DNA from: JALZAI01 sp038212215
Lineage (GTDB): Bacteria; Actinomycetota; Actinomycetes; Mycobacteriales; Jatrophihabitantaceae
Length of the DNA: 58,919 nt
Direction: 5' to 3'
NCBI GenBank assembly: GCA_038212215.1
Contig: JBBQUT010000030.1
Location: 1-58,919 of the forward strand
The translations under genes and the position numbers were made by a program. The notes below the pieces were generated by a model, which was given only the letters and a program-made list of their open reading frames with translations, was not told the DNA's origin and ran no database searches. Below are positions 1 to 7,923 of this stretch, one piece after another (position 1 is the first letter of the stretch; the number at the start of each line of letters is the position of its first letter).

Positions 1-1
1 G

Positions 2-139
2 AAGCCGGGCAACAACGCAACGTTTTTCACGCACTACTCGCTGACCCGCACTGTTGAAGACCTGTTCGCCCTCCCGCATCTGGCACACGCCGCCGACACC
101 ACCACCATGAGCCTCGTCGGAGCCGGGTTCGGAATCTGA
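2..139 (+). CDS. Phosphoesterase family protein, C-terminal end (partial)
   Basis: The frame is open from the window edge and ends at a TGA. The 45 visible residues include FFTHYSLTRTVEDLFALPHL, which resembles the C-terminal tail of secreted phosphoesterases (acid phosphatase / phospholipase C-like) of actinomycetes, where a final Tyr-Ser-Leu stretch precedes an 'xEDLFGLPxLxxA' helix. The catalytic part lies outside the window, so substrate and export signal cannot be judged. The family call rests on this tail alone. Confidence 0.55.
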   Translation, partial: KPGNNATFFTHYSLTRTVEDLFALPHLAHAADTTTMSLVGAGFGI

Positions 140-503
140 CCTACTCCGGGAAATGGAAACGGAGATTGGACGGGGATCAGTCCACCGAGCAACATCGAGC
201 GAGCCATGATGTTCATTCCCGTGATTCGCCACGACCGCCTCTTCGGGGTACTCGCACTGCGGGAAGGCCGCGTAGGCCCGGATCGTCCATGCCCGGTGGC
301 TTGACATTGTCACGGCGGCGGCTCGCTGTGCCCACACGCCAGGACTCGAAATCGTCGTGCTCGGCCAGGAACCAGCCCCCTGTCGCCGAACGTCCGCAGA
401 ATCCGAGTACACGGCAATGACCGCCTATCCACCACAACCGAGAGTTCAGCAGCCGGTAGACCGCGACGTCCCCCTCGGCACGCATGTGGGACGGGACGTG
501 CCG
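140..503. other. Intergenic stretch without a convincing gene
   Basis: About 360 bases between the phosphoesterase end and the SDR stop. Several short overlapping frames exist on both strands, the longest 90 codons on the minus strand (213-485), but none has a clear ribosome site, a recognisable domain or the strong G/C third-position bias of the neighbours. I see no tRNA-like fold or clear terminator. Confidence 0.5.
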
Positions 504-1388
504 TTATCTGTCCGGCCACAGGCCGTGCAGCCGCTCCTTCGCCGGGACCGGGGCGTGCACGTTGCCGTCGGTCGCCGGTTGGTTCGTGCTGGTCAGTGCC
601 GCGAGCTTGAAGAGTGGCCCCACCAGTGCGTCGTAGACGAACGGCAGGATCCGGTACCCCAGGATGATGACGGGATTCGGCGGTCCGACCGGGATCGAGA
701 CATGATTGCGCGGGCGGTCCATCAAGGCGACGATCGCCAAGGCCGTCCGTTCGGGCTGTAGCACCGGCGCCGGTGGGCGGGCGGCCCTACCGGTGTAGTT
801 CGCGGCCTGGCGGTAGATCGGGGTGTTCGTGCTGCCGGGGCTGACGATGCACACGTGCACGCCGCGGGCGTTGCGGACCTCCTGCTGCAGGGTCCGCGCG
901 ACGGCGCGCTGCCCCCACTTGGCAGTGGCGTAGGCGCCCATGTTCGGCAGGGTGACCGAGCCTAGTAGTGAGTTGACGATGATGAATGTCCCGCCGCCCT
1001 GCTGCCGGAACACCGGTAGGACGGCGCGGGCCAGGTGCGCAGTTGAATGGATCGCGGTGTCGACGACAATCTCGAAGACGTCGCTCGGCATCTGCTCTAT
1101 CGTGCCGTAGGCCATCACGGTTGCGGTGTGCACCAGCACGTCGATGCGCCCATGGGCCGACATCGTCTCGTCGAGCAGACGCTGCACGTCGGCCTCCTTG
1201 CCGACGTCCATTGCCACGCAGTGCACATCGGCGGCGCCCGCCCGGCGGCAGGCGTCGGCTGCGATGTCGAGGGCGCCGCGGTCGCGGGCCGACAACACCA
1301 GGCGATCACCTGCGCGGGCCAGCTGGAGCGCGGTCGCCAGACCGATACCGCTCGACGCCCCAACAATGACGACGACGCGGGCGGTCAC
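504..1388 (-). CDS. SDR family NAD(P)-dependent oxidoreductase
   Basis: A 294-residue classical short-chain dehydrogenase/reductase. The nucleotide-binding glycine motif GASSGIG is at residues 10-16, and the catalytic Tyr153/Lys157 pair (YATAK) follows a serine-containing NSLLGS stretch at 139-144. The usual NNAG motif is replaced by HTAT (87-90). A longer than usual C-terminal tail (about residues 230-294) with a hydrophobic patch (ILGYRILPFVYDAL) hints at membrane contact, as in SDRs acting on lipids. The start is GTG, inside the GTGA that ends the 71-bp repeat; the zinc alcohol dehydrogenase lies just upstream on the same strand, so the two probably form an operon. The substrate is unknown. 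Confidence 0.85.
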   Translation of the reverse strand: MTARVVVIVGASSGIGLATALQLARAGDRLVLSARDRGALDIAADACRRAGAADVHCVAMDVGKEADVQRLLDETMSAHGRIDVLVHTATVMAYGTIEQMPSDVFEIVVDTAIHSTAHLARAVLPVFRQQGGGTFIIVNSLLGSVTLPNMGAYATAKWGQRAVARTLQQEVRNARGVHVCIVSPGSTNTPIYRQAANYTGRAARPPAPVLQPERTALAIVALMDRPRNHVSIPVGPPNPVIILGYRILPFVYDALVGPLFKLAALTSTNQPATDGNVHAPVPAKERLHGLWPDR

Positions 1389-1459
1389 GAGCGAGCTCCG
1401 CGAGCGAGTGGCCGAATGGTATGGCCTTTGGCGGCCGGAGCGAAGCGGAGGGCGGTCAC
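1385..1459 (-). CDS. 24-residue ORF carried by repeat copy 1
   Basis: GTG start overlapping the TGA of the alcohol dehydrogenase, and TGA overlapping the GTG of the SDR. The peptide shares the core RFAPAAKGHT and the end ARGARS with the peptide in copy 2. It may only serve to carry ribosomes through the insertion and keep the two genes translationally coupled. Whether a stable peptide is made is unknown. Confidence 0.35.
   Translation of the reverse strand: MTALRFAPAAKGHTIRPLARGARS
1389..1459 (-). repeat. 71-bp MIRU-like repeat, copy 1, at a GTGA stop/start junction
   Basis: The unit fills the junction between the alcohol dehydrogenase stop and the SDR start. It is bounded by a perfect 10-bp direct repeat GGGCGGTCAC (1379-1388 and 1450-1459), as a target duplication would leave. 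Removing one unit restores a simple GTGA overlap between the two genes. Copy 2 at 5974-6044 has the same length and matches at about 61 of 71 positions. On the minus strand the unit carries a 24-codon frame that starts in the upstream GTGA and stops in the downstream GTGA. Length, DTGA target and self-contained frame match the architecture known for mycobacterial interspersed repetitive units (MIRUs). Confidence 0.75.
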
Positions 1460-2652
1460 GGCTGTAATACGACCTTGATGCAACCGTCGGTCTTGTCGCG
1501 AAACATCTCGTAGGCCGCGGGTGCGTCGGCGAGCGGTATCCGGTGGGTAGTCAGGTCGAGCGTGCCGAGCGGGTCAGCCGGGTCGAGCACGAGCGGCAGG
1601 ATGTCGTCGGTCCAGCGGCGCACATGGGCCTGCCCCATCCGCAGCTGAATGCCGCGGTCGAACATCTCCATCATGGGCAGCGGATCGGCTTCGCCGCCGT
1701 AAACCCCGCTGACCGATACCGTGCCGCCCCGCCTGACTCCCTTGATGGCGCCCAGCAGGGCGTCAATGCGGTCGAGCGCGACCTTGTCGGTGACCTTCTG
1801 GGCGATCGCATCGGGCAATAGACCCGTCGCCTTCTGCGCCAACGAGACGAACTTGTTGCCGTGCCCGCCGCCGTGGGCCTCCATGCCAACCGCGTCGATC
1901 GTCGCGTCAGCGCCGCGGCCGTCCGTCATCGCGATGAGTGTCTCGGAGATGTTCTCGACGGACGACAGGTCCACCGGCTCGGCTCCGTAGCGTTCGGCGA
2001 GGGCGAGGCGTTCCGAGATCGAGTCGATACCAAGCACCCGTCCGGCACCTAGGTGCCGCGCAATCCGCACGGCGAGCTGGCCGATCGGGCCGAGGCCGAA
2101 GACCGCGATGCTGCCGCCGGGCGGGACGTCGGCGTAGACGACCGCCTGCCACGCGGTAGGCAGGACGTCTGAAAGGAACAAGAACTGATCATCCGGCGTG
2201 CCGTCCGGGATCTTGATAGGTCCGAACTGGGCCTGCGGGACGCGCAGGTACTCGGCCTGACCGCCGGGGACCGACCCGTACAGGGAGGTGTAGCCGAACA
2301 GGCTGGCGCCCTTGCCCTCGCTGCGGACCTGGGTGGTCTCGCACTGGGCGAAGAGCTTGCGTTCGCACATCCAGCAATGTCCGCAGGAGATGTTGAACGG
2401 GATCACGACGCGATCGCCGACCCGTAGCTCGCCGGCCGCACTGCCGACCTCTTCGACCACGCCCATGGCCTCGTGACCGAGCACATCGCCCGGTTTGAGG
2501 TACGGGCCCAACACGCCGTACAGGTGCAGGTCGGAGCCGCATATCGCAGTCGACGTCACTCTGATGATCGCGTCGGTCGGCTGCTCGATGCGCGGATCCG
2601 GTACGTCGGTCACCGCGACATCGGCGTTGCCTTGCCAGGTAAGGGCCTTCAT
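1456..2652 (-). CDS. Zinc-dependent alcohol/formaldehyde-dehydrogenase-like protein
   Basis: A 398-residue medium-chain dehydrogenase. Catalytic zinc ligands are visible as Cys38 (AICGSD) and His60-Glu61 (GHE); the structural zinc lobe is Cys90, Cys93, Cys96 and Cys104; the Rossmann glycine motif GLGPIG is at 186-191. Length and the CGHCWMC pattern resemble glutathione-independent formaldehyde dehydrogenase-like and threonine dehydrogenase-like members; the true substrate is not visible. The start was placed at the ATG preceded by GAGGAG (CGAGGAGAGCC), not at the longer open frame reaching 2730. An SDR follows after the 71-bp repeat, suggesting a two-step oxidation or reduction. Confidence 0.85.
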   Translation of the reverse strand: MKALTWQGNADVAVTDVPDPRIEQPTDAIIRVTSTAICGSDLHLYGVLGPYLKPGDVLGHEAMGVVEEVGSAAGELRVGDRVVIPFNISCGHCWMCERKLFAQCETTQVRSEGKGASLFGYTSLYGSVPGGQAEYLRVPQAQFGPIKIPDGTPDDQFLFLSDVLPTAWQAVVYADVPPGGSIAVFGLGPIGQLAVRIARHLGAGRVLGIDSISERLALAERYGAEPVDLSSVENISETLIAMTDGRGADATIDAVGMEAHGGGHGNKFVSLAQKATGLLPDAIAQKVTDKVALDRIDALLGAIKGVRRGGTVSVSGVYGGEADPLPMMEMFDRGIQLRMGQAHVRRWTDDILPLVLDPADPLGTLDLTTHRIPLADAPAAYEMFRDKTDGCIKVVLQP

Positions 2653-2868
2653 GGCTCTCCTCGATTCAACGGCCGCATCCGGTTTGACCCGACAGGACGA
2701 GCCTGCCCGCGAGGCGAAGCCTGGTATCACGTGCCAACGGGTGTGAGGTACGTCGCAACAGGTGGACGTACTCGACAGGTCGTCGGCTACGTCGTGCAGC
2801 GAGCGATCAGTACCCCGTCGACCGATACCTGCAGATCAGGACTCCACCGCCGGCTCTGGTTCGCCCGG

Positions 2869-3318
2869 TCAGGGACGAGTTCGCCATGTGCGGACGAGCG
2901 ACGTGCCGCCCGGAACCAGCCGAAGCACCCGCCGCGCGGCGGCGTCACGACGACCCGCGTGCGTTGTGGAGAGCGGTGGGGCGGTGCGGACGTCGCGATA
3001 GCCCGCGACTGCCCAGAGCCCGGCCAGACCCATTTCCACGAGCCCCGCGCGGGTGCGGCTGCGATCGAGGAGGGCGAGTGCGAGGGCCGTGAATGCGTGC
3101 GCCGCGTCCACCCACACGCCGATCACCAATACTTCTGGGCTGGGCCGGACCCCTGACAGTGCAGCCTGCGTCACGTGGCGGGCCCCGAGCACGCGCGCAA
3201 TGAGCAGGGTCCTGGCGTCGGCCTCCGCGTGGTGCACGTGGTCGAGCACGACCTGCGGCGCGAACAGCAGGGCGCTCCCCCATCCGGCGCGGGCGACTTC
3301 GATCAGGCGGAGTTGCAT
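2869..3318 (-). CDS. Hypothetical small membrane protein
   Basis: A 149-residue protein starting at an ATG with GGAGAGA upstream. Hydrophobic stretches (LLFAPQVVLDHV, PEVLVIGVWVDAAHAFTALALALL and GLVEMGLAGLWAVAGY) suggest two or three membrane segments, followed by an Arg-rich cytosolic tail from about residue 115. The pattern is of small actinobacterial integral membrane proteins without an assigned function. It sits between the alcohol dehydrogenase and the MMPL transporter on the same strand and could belong to either unit. No catalytic motif is visible. Confidence 0.65.
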   Translation of the reverse strand: MQLRLIEVARAGWGSALLFAPQVVLDHVHHAEADARTLLIARVLGARHVTQAALSGVRPSPEVLVIGVWVDAAHAFTALALALLDRSRTRAGLVEMGLAGLWAVAGYRDVRTAPPLSTTHAGRRDAAARRVLRLVPGGTSLVRTWRTRP

Positions 3319-3406
3319 GTCGTCTCTCCGGGTTCTGGATGTGAAGGACTGCGTTGTGTGTTCGACGAAAGTTACCGGACAGCGCTGAACCTGATCGCGT
3401 GGCGGA

Positions 3407-5656
3407 CTAGCTGTTCCGGGCTCTGGCCGACCCGATTGGTAAAGATTGCGCCAGGCGAAGCATCGTTGCCATCCATGGCGGCAGCCACCAATTTGCGTCG
3501 CCGAGCAAACGCATCAGGGCGGGTACGAGCAGGGCGCGGATGACTGTCGCGTCGAAGATGATCCCGGCGGCCAATCCGACGGCGAGCGATTTGATCTCGA
3601 ATCCGGGACTGGAAGACAGGACGAGGAAGGCGAACATAAGCACGAGGGCGGCGCTGGTGACGAGTTTGCCGGTGCGGGCGAGTCCGAGCTCGATTGCCTG
3701 GTCGGTGGAGCCGGTTTCGTCGTAAGCCTCGCGCATGCGCGCCAGCATGAAGACCTCGTAGTCCATCGAGAGCCCGAAAAGGAACGCGAAAATCATTACC
3801 GGGATGTAGGCGGTGATGGATTGACTCGCGGCGACACCCCAGAGCGACGAGCCGTGCCCCTGCTGAAATATGAAGACGATGATTCCGTACGCCGCGGCGA
3901 GCGAGAACAGATTCAGCACCACGGCTTTGAGGGCGAGCACGATCGAGCGGAACGCCCGGGTGAGCACGACCAGGGTCAGGATCATGACTAATGCGACGGC
4001 GTAGGGGAAGCCGCCGAAGAGGGCGTGCAGGAAGTCGCGGTCGGTCGCGGCGATACCGGTGAGCCTGCCGTGTGTCCCTTCGAGGCTGGTGTTGGCGCGC
4101 TCGACGGTGCCTTGGATGCCGGGGGCGGCGCCGTCGATCGCTGGGAATCCCTCGACCAGCGACGTCGATCCGCGCCGCCAATCCGGCGGCGCGCTAGCTG
4201 CTACGACTCCTGGCACCGCGCTCAGCCTCGCCGCGATCAGTGTGGCGTTGCCGCCGTTCTCGACAAGCACGTTGAGCGGCTTCATCACCCCGGGACTGAT
4301 AGCGGCCGCCGCGAGTTGGTCGCGGCCGGCGATCGCCGTCCCGGTGCCGGGGAAGTACTTCAACTGGGTGCCGTTCACATTGAGCCTGGTCCCCAGCCCG
4401 GCGAGCGCTGCGACGATGACCAGCCCGACCAACCCGATGGCGACGGGGCGCCGGATCACAAAGCGAGCCCACCGTCCCCAGGCGCCGTGTTCGGGATGGC
4501 CGGTGTCGATGAAGCGGCGCGGCATTACCGCGACGCTGTTGATCCGCGTGCCGGTGACGGCGAGCAAAGCGGGCAGCAACGTGACGGCGGCGAGCACCGA
4601 GACGACAGGTATCAGCGCGCCACCCAAGCTCATCGAGCGGAGCAGCGGCAGCGGAACGACCAACAGTGAGAGCAGGCCGACCGCGACCGTCGTCCCCGAG
4701 ATGATCACCGAGCGGCCGGCGTGAGTCATCGTCTGCACCAGCGCCGACTCGACGTCGTTTCCTTCGCGCAGCTCATCGCGGAAACGGAAGATCATCAACA
4801 GTGCGTAGTCGATCGCAACACCCATCCCGACCAACGCGATCAGGAATTGCACGATGATCGACACGTCTGTGACGTAGGTCAGCGCCCACACGAGGGTGAA
4901 CGTGTTGAGGATCGCCGCGACCGCGACCACGAGCGGCATGAGCACCGCCGGCAGCGTCCCGAACACGAACAGCAGCACCAACAGCGCGCCGAGCCCACCG
5001 ATGAGCGCCTCCAACAAAACAGTCGACCCGCCATCGCCGCCATGAGTGTTGGCTTCGTCGAGCGCGTCGCGGCCCGTCACGTCGACCGTGACCCCGGCCG
5101 GCAGACCCACCGCCGCAACCGCACGCATCTGCGCCGCGCCGCTCTTGCGATCAACGCCAGCCCGACCGGGCAGGTAGACCTCCTCAAACGTCGTATGACG
5201 GTCGCGCGAGACGTAGGCGAGGCTGCCTGTCGAGAAGAACGAACTCGTCAACGCGCCCCGACTCGCCGTCGCCACCCGCGCCGTCGCGGCGCGCACCGCA
5301 GGAATCCTGGTGACGTCACCATTCGAGGAGTGAAAAACGACGACATTCGGCGGACGCACTCCCGCACCGAAAACCGCGAGCGTCTGCTGACCCGTTTCAT
5401 AGGCCGGCTTCCCCGGAACGGACGTGCTCTGAAACCAACGCGAAGACAGCTGCCCAGCCGCAAAACCACCGAACAGCGTGAGCATGATCCACGCTCCGAT
5501 CACGAGCCACCGATAACGCTTGACCCGGTGTGCCAGGCGGCCGAGCCAACCGATGTCCACTGACATGGTGCTGGTCGCGGGCCGCTGCAGGTCTCGAGGT
5601 GCCAGTGGAGTTGCTGCTTCCTGGTCGCCGGTCCTGGTCTTTGCTGGTGAGCTCAC
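3407..5656 (-). CDS. MMPL/RND family transporter
   Basis: A 749-residue proton-driven exporter of the MMPL class. Residues 1-45 are a cytosolic lead, TM1 spans about 49-68, a periplasmic loop follows, then a five-TM block starting near 215 with GMGVAIDYALLMIFRFRDE around 278-295; the block repeats in the C-terminal half with FGLSMDYEVFMLARMREAY. The Asp-Tyr pairs in both repeats are the usual proton-relay positions. The length is normal for single-gene actinobacterial MMPL proteins, which move lipids or hydrophobic compounds. The start is GTG, with AAGGGAG about 8 bases upstream. The substrate is unknown. Confidence 0.88.
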   Translation of the reverse strand: MSSPAKTRTGDQEAATPLAPRDLQRPATSTMSVDIGWLGRLAHRVKRYRWLVIGAWIMLTLFGGFAAGQLSSRWFQSTSVPGKPAYETGQQTLAVFGAGVRPPNVVVFHSSNGDVTRIPAVRAATARVATASRGALTSSFFSTGSLAYVSRDRHTTFEEVYLPGRAGVDRKSGAAQMRAVAAVGLPAGVTVDVTGRDALDEANTHGGDGGSTVLLEALIGGLGALLVLLFVFGTLPAVLMPLVVAVAAILNTFTLVWALTYVTDVSIIVQFLIALVGMGVAIDYALLMIFRFRDELREGNDVESALVQTMTHAGRSVIISGTTVAVGLLSLLVVPLPLLRSMSLGGALIPVVSVLAAVTLLPALLAVTGTRINSVAVMPRRFIDTGHPEHGAWGRWARFVIRRPVAIGLVGLVIVAALAGLGTRLNVNGTQLKYFPGTGTAIAGRDQLAAAAISPGVMKPLNVLVENGGNATLIAARLSAVPGVVAASAPPDWRRGSTSLVEGFPAIDGAAPGIQGTVERANTSLEGTHGRLTGIAATDRDFLHALFGGFPYAVALVMILTLVVLTRAFRSIVLALKAVVLNLFSLAAAYGIIVFIFQQGHGSSLWGVAASQSITAYIPVMIFAFLFGLSMDYEVFMLARMREAYDETGSTDQAIELGLARTGKLVTSAALVLMFAFLVLSSSPGFEIKSLAVGLAAGIIFDATVIRALLVPALMRLLGDANWWLPPWMATMLRLAQSLPIGSARARNS

Positions 5657-5737
5657 GGCGAGCTCCCTTCGCTGGTGGGTGAATGGGCTACAGCCCTGGC
5701 GGACGGACAGCGCTCGGGGTGCTGCGGGATCGCTGGT

Positions 5738-6001
5738 TCAGTTCCTCGCGGTGCGGGTCAGGATGCGTCGGCGAAGCCGGTGAAGCTGTGGCATCAATGC
5801 GTAGATGACGATGGGCACGGCGATGCTCGCAAGCACGAATGTGCGCACAACCGGGGCTAGCGTGCGCAGCCAGTCGCCGAGGGCAAGGTTGAGAACGGTG
5901 AGCGTCGGGAAGACCGCGAGCCAGATCATCAGGGCCAGCTGGTGCTTGGTCGGCGGTCCGGGCGGGTGGTCATGAGCGAGCTCCGCGAGCGAATGACCCA
6001 T
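5738..6001 (-). CDS. Two-TM small membrane protein, start possibly supplied by the repeat
   Basis: An 87-residue frame with two clear membrane helices (LALMIWLAVFPTLTVLNLALG and FVLASIAVPIVIYALMPQL) and a basic C-terminus. The module resembles the C-terminal membrane part of actinobacterial 'antibiotic biosynthesis monooxygenase' membrane proteins. The only usable ATG in frame (6001) lies inside repeat copy 2, with AAAGG 8 bases upstream. The ATG expected at the ancestral ATGA junction (5973) runs into a stop after 14 codons. So either the repeat provides the start, or one base is missing near 5957 and the gene began at 5973. Confidence 0.6.
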   Translation of the reverse strand: MGHSLAELAHDHPPGPPTKHQLALMIWLAVFPTLTVLNLALGDWLRTLAPVVRTFVLASIAVPIVIYALMPQLHRLRRRILTRTARN

Positions 6002-6044
6002 GGGTATGGCCTTTGGCAGCCGGAGCGAAGCGACGGGTGGTCAT
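5970..6044 (-). CDS. 24-residue ORF carried by repeat copy 2
   Basis: ATG inside the ATGA that ends the upstream gene, TGA inside the ATGA at the other border. It has the same length and frame as the peptide in copy 1, shares RFAPAAKGHT and ARGARS, and differs mainly in the middle. Keeping an open frame across both copies is notable, but peptide production is unproven. Confidence 0.35.
   Translation of the reverse strand: MTTRRFAPAAKGHTHGSFARGARS
5974..6044 (-). repeat. 71-bp MIRU-like repeat, copy 2, at an ATGA stop/start junction
   Basis: Same length and orientation as copy 1, about 86% identical by eye. It is bounded by GGGTGGTCAT at 5964-5973 and 6035-6044 (11 bp if the preceding C is counted). 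It lies between the stop of the thioredoxin-reductase-like gene and the small membrane gene. The flanking duplication differs in sequence from that of copy 1 (GGGCGGTCAC), which argues for independent insertions rather than duplication of the whole locus. Confidence 0.75.
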
Positions 6045-7026
6045 GCAATCTCCTTCGGTTGGTCGTTCGGGGTGGGTCGGGGCAGGAAGCCGTGATCGAG
6101 GTCGCGGACGACGCTGCGCACGTCGTCCTCGACCAGGTCGGCGTTGAGCGCGATTGCGGCTGCGGAGCCGGCGCCGGCGGCGGTGATGACCTGGGCGCAA
6201 GGGTCGACGACGTTTCCGGCTGCCCAGACTCCGGTGACGCTGGTTCGGCCGGTGTTGTCGACGGAGACCCAGCCGTCCGCGTCGATGTCGCACCCGAGGC
6301 CCGCGAGAAGCGTGTTGGTCGCGACGATGCGGGGCGGCACGAACAATGCATCGCGAGGGATGACGCGGCCGTGTTCATCTGCACACCGCCCAGCTGGTCC
6401 GCTTCGTCGATGACCAGCCGGTCGATTGTTGCTTCCACGCCGCCGATGGCGCGCGCGAGCAGCTGGGTCCGCTCGATCGCGGTGAGCGTTTCGGGTGGAG
6501 TGAAGTAGACGAGGTCGTGGGTCCACTGGCGAACGATGTGGGCGTACCGGACTGCACCCGGAGTGCCACCTAGCACGCCGAGCTGGCGGTCGCGGACTTC
6601 GTGGCCGTGGCAGTAGGGGCAGTGCAACACATCGCGGGCCCACCGGTCGCGGAGGCCGAGGATGTCTGGCAGCTCGTCGCGCACACCGGTTGCGACCAGC
6701 AGGCGCCGTGCCGAGATCCGCTGGCCACTGGCCAGGAGCGCCCAGAACCCGGTCCGGCCTTCGGGCACTACGTCGGCGACGTTGCTCTCGACGACTTCGC
6801 CGCCGTAACCCCGCACCTCGCGGCGGCCGGCGGCCAGCAGCTCGTCCGGCGGAAAGCCGTCGCGCGAAAGGTAGCCGTGCATGTGGGTGGCCGGGGCGTT
6901 GCGCGGCGCACCGGCGTCCACCACGAGAACGTTGCGGCGGGCGCGGGAAAGGACCAGGGTTGCGGACAGGCCTGCGGGGCTTCCGCCGATGACCAGTACG
7001 TCGTATCGACTGTCGTAGTGACTCAT
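6041..7026 (-). pseudogene. Thioredoxin-reductase-like FAD oxidoreductase, frameshifted
   Basis: The N-terminal part has the FAD glycine motif GGSPAGLSA (14-22) and the redox pair Cys136-Pro-Tyr-Cys139 of the thioredoxin reductase family. The C-terminal part, with the family ending GVWAAGNVVDP...ITAAGAGSAAAIALNADL, is in another frame. The break is near 6371-6384, where the text reads GGVQM and then must change frame to continue DEHGRVIPRDALFVPP. Loss of one copy of a tandem GATG, or any net one-base loss, would explain it. The start at 7026 gives MSHYDSRYDVLVIGG. It is divergent from an XRE-cupin gene, a pairing common in actinomycetes. It is a pseudogene if the base change is real. Confidence 0.75.
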
Positions 7027-7095
7027 GTGCCGAGCCTGTAGTCGCGGACGCCGGTTCACCTACGAACGTTGCTGTTTGTGGGAAACGGGAGTCAG

Positions 7096-7728
7096 ATGAG
7101 CGTCGTGGCGGACCGACTCGTGGAGGACGATTCAGTGGCGGCAATCGCTGCCGCGCTCGACCAGGTCGGGGGGCGACTCAAGCGACTGCGCACCCAACGT
7201 CGGATGACCCTTACCGACGTCGCGAAGGCAACCGGAATCTCCAAGAGCACGATGTCGCGGCTCGAAACCGGGCAACGGCGGCCAACCCTCGAACTGCTCC
7301 TTTCGCTATCGCATACCTACCGCGTGCCGCTGGACGATCTCGTTGCGGCACCGGAGGAAGGCGATCCGCGCATCCGGCTCAAGGCTGGTCACGTCAAAGG
7401 CCGCACGGTGATCCCGCTGACCCGGCAGCCCGACGGTATGCAGGCCTGGAAGATCGTCATCCCGACCAGCAAAGTCACGCCGGACCCACGGGCGCACGAC
7501 GGCTACGAATGGATTTACGTCCTCTCAGGGCACATGCGGTTCGTTCTGGGCGACCAGGACTGGGTGCTCGGGCCGGGCGAAGTCGCCTCGTTCGACACCA
7601 AGACGCCGCACTGGTTCGGCAGCACCGGCGACGAACCCGCGGAGATCCTCAGCATCTTCGGACGACCCGGCGAACGAATGACCATCCGAACTTCATCCGA
7701 AGACCCAGGTCCGGGACCTCGCGCGTAG
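7096..7728 (+). CDS. XRE family transcriptional regulator with C-terminal cupin
   Basis: 210 residues. The helix-turn-helix spans about 25-80 (LKRLRTQRRMTLTDVAKATGISKSTMSRLETGQRRP), and a small cupin barrel fills about 130-200 (GYEWIYVLSGHMRFVLGDQDWVLGPGEVASFDTKTPHWFG). Such proteins sense a small molecule or metal through the cupin and repress nearby genes. The start was set at the ATG preceded by GGGAG (positions about 7087-7091); the frame is open to 7069. It is transcribed away from the FAD oxidoreductase across about 70 bases, so it probably controls that gene. Confidence 0.85.
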   Translation: MSVVADRLVEDDSVAAIAAALDQVGGRLKRLRTQRRMTLTDVAKATGISKSTMSRLETGQRRPTLELLLSLSHTYRVPLDDLVAAPEEGDPRIRLKAGHVKGRTVIPLTRQPDGMQAWKIVIPTSKVTPDPRAHDGYEWIYVLSGHMRFVLGDQDWVLGPGEVASFDTKTPHWFGSTGDEPAEILSIFGRPGERMTIRTSSEDPGPGPRA

Positions 7729-7923
7729 CCGCCGGCCTCCACGTCCACCGCTGTCACGGTGACCGTTACTCCACAGCGCCCGGTCGAACCGCGAGGGCCT
7801 CGCCACCTGCAACACCCGGCGACCGACACCGCCGAAGCGGTCTTGCTGACGCCGACCGGCGCAGATGACGGCCAGAGCGATCGCGCGCGAGCTTGGGTTA
7901 CGACGCCGCGAGGCGCGCTAGGC

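Noticed and set aside
6371..6384. Programmed frameshifting in the FAD oxidoreductase
   Set aside because: No slippery heptamer or following structure; a simple indel explains the break.
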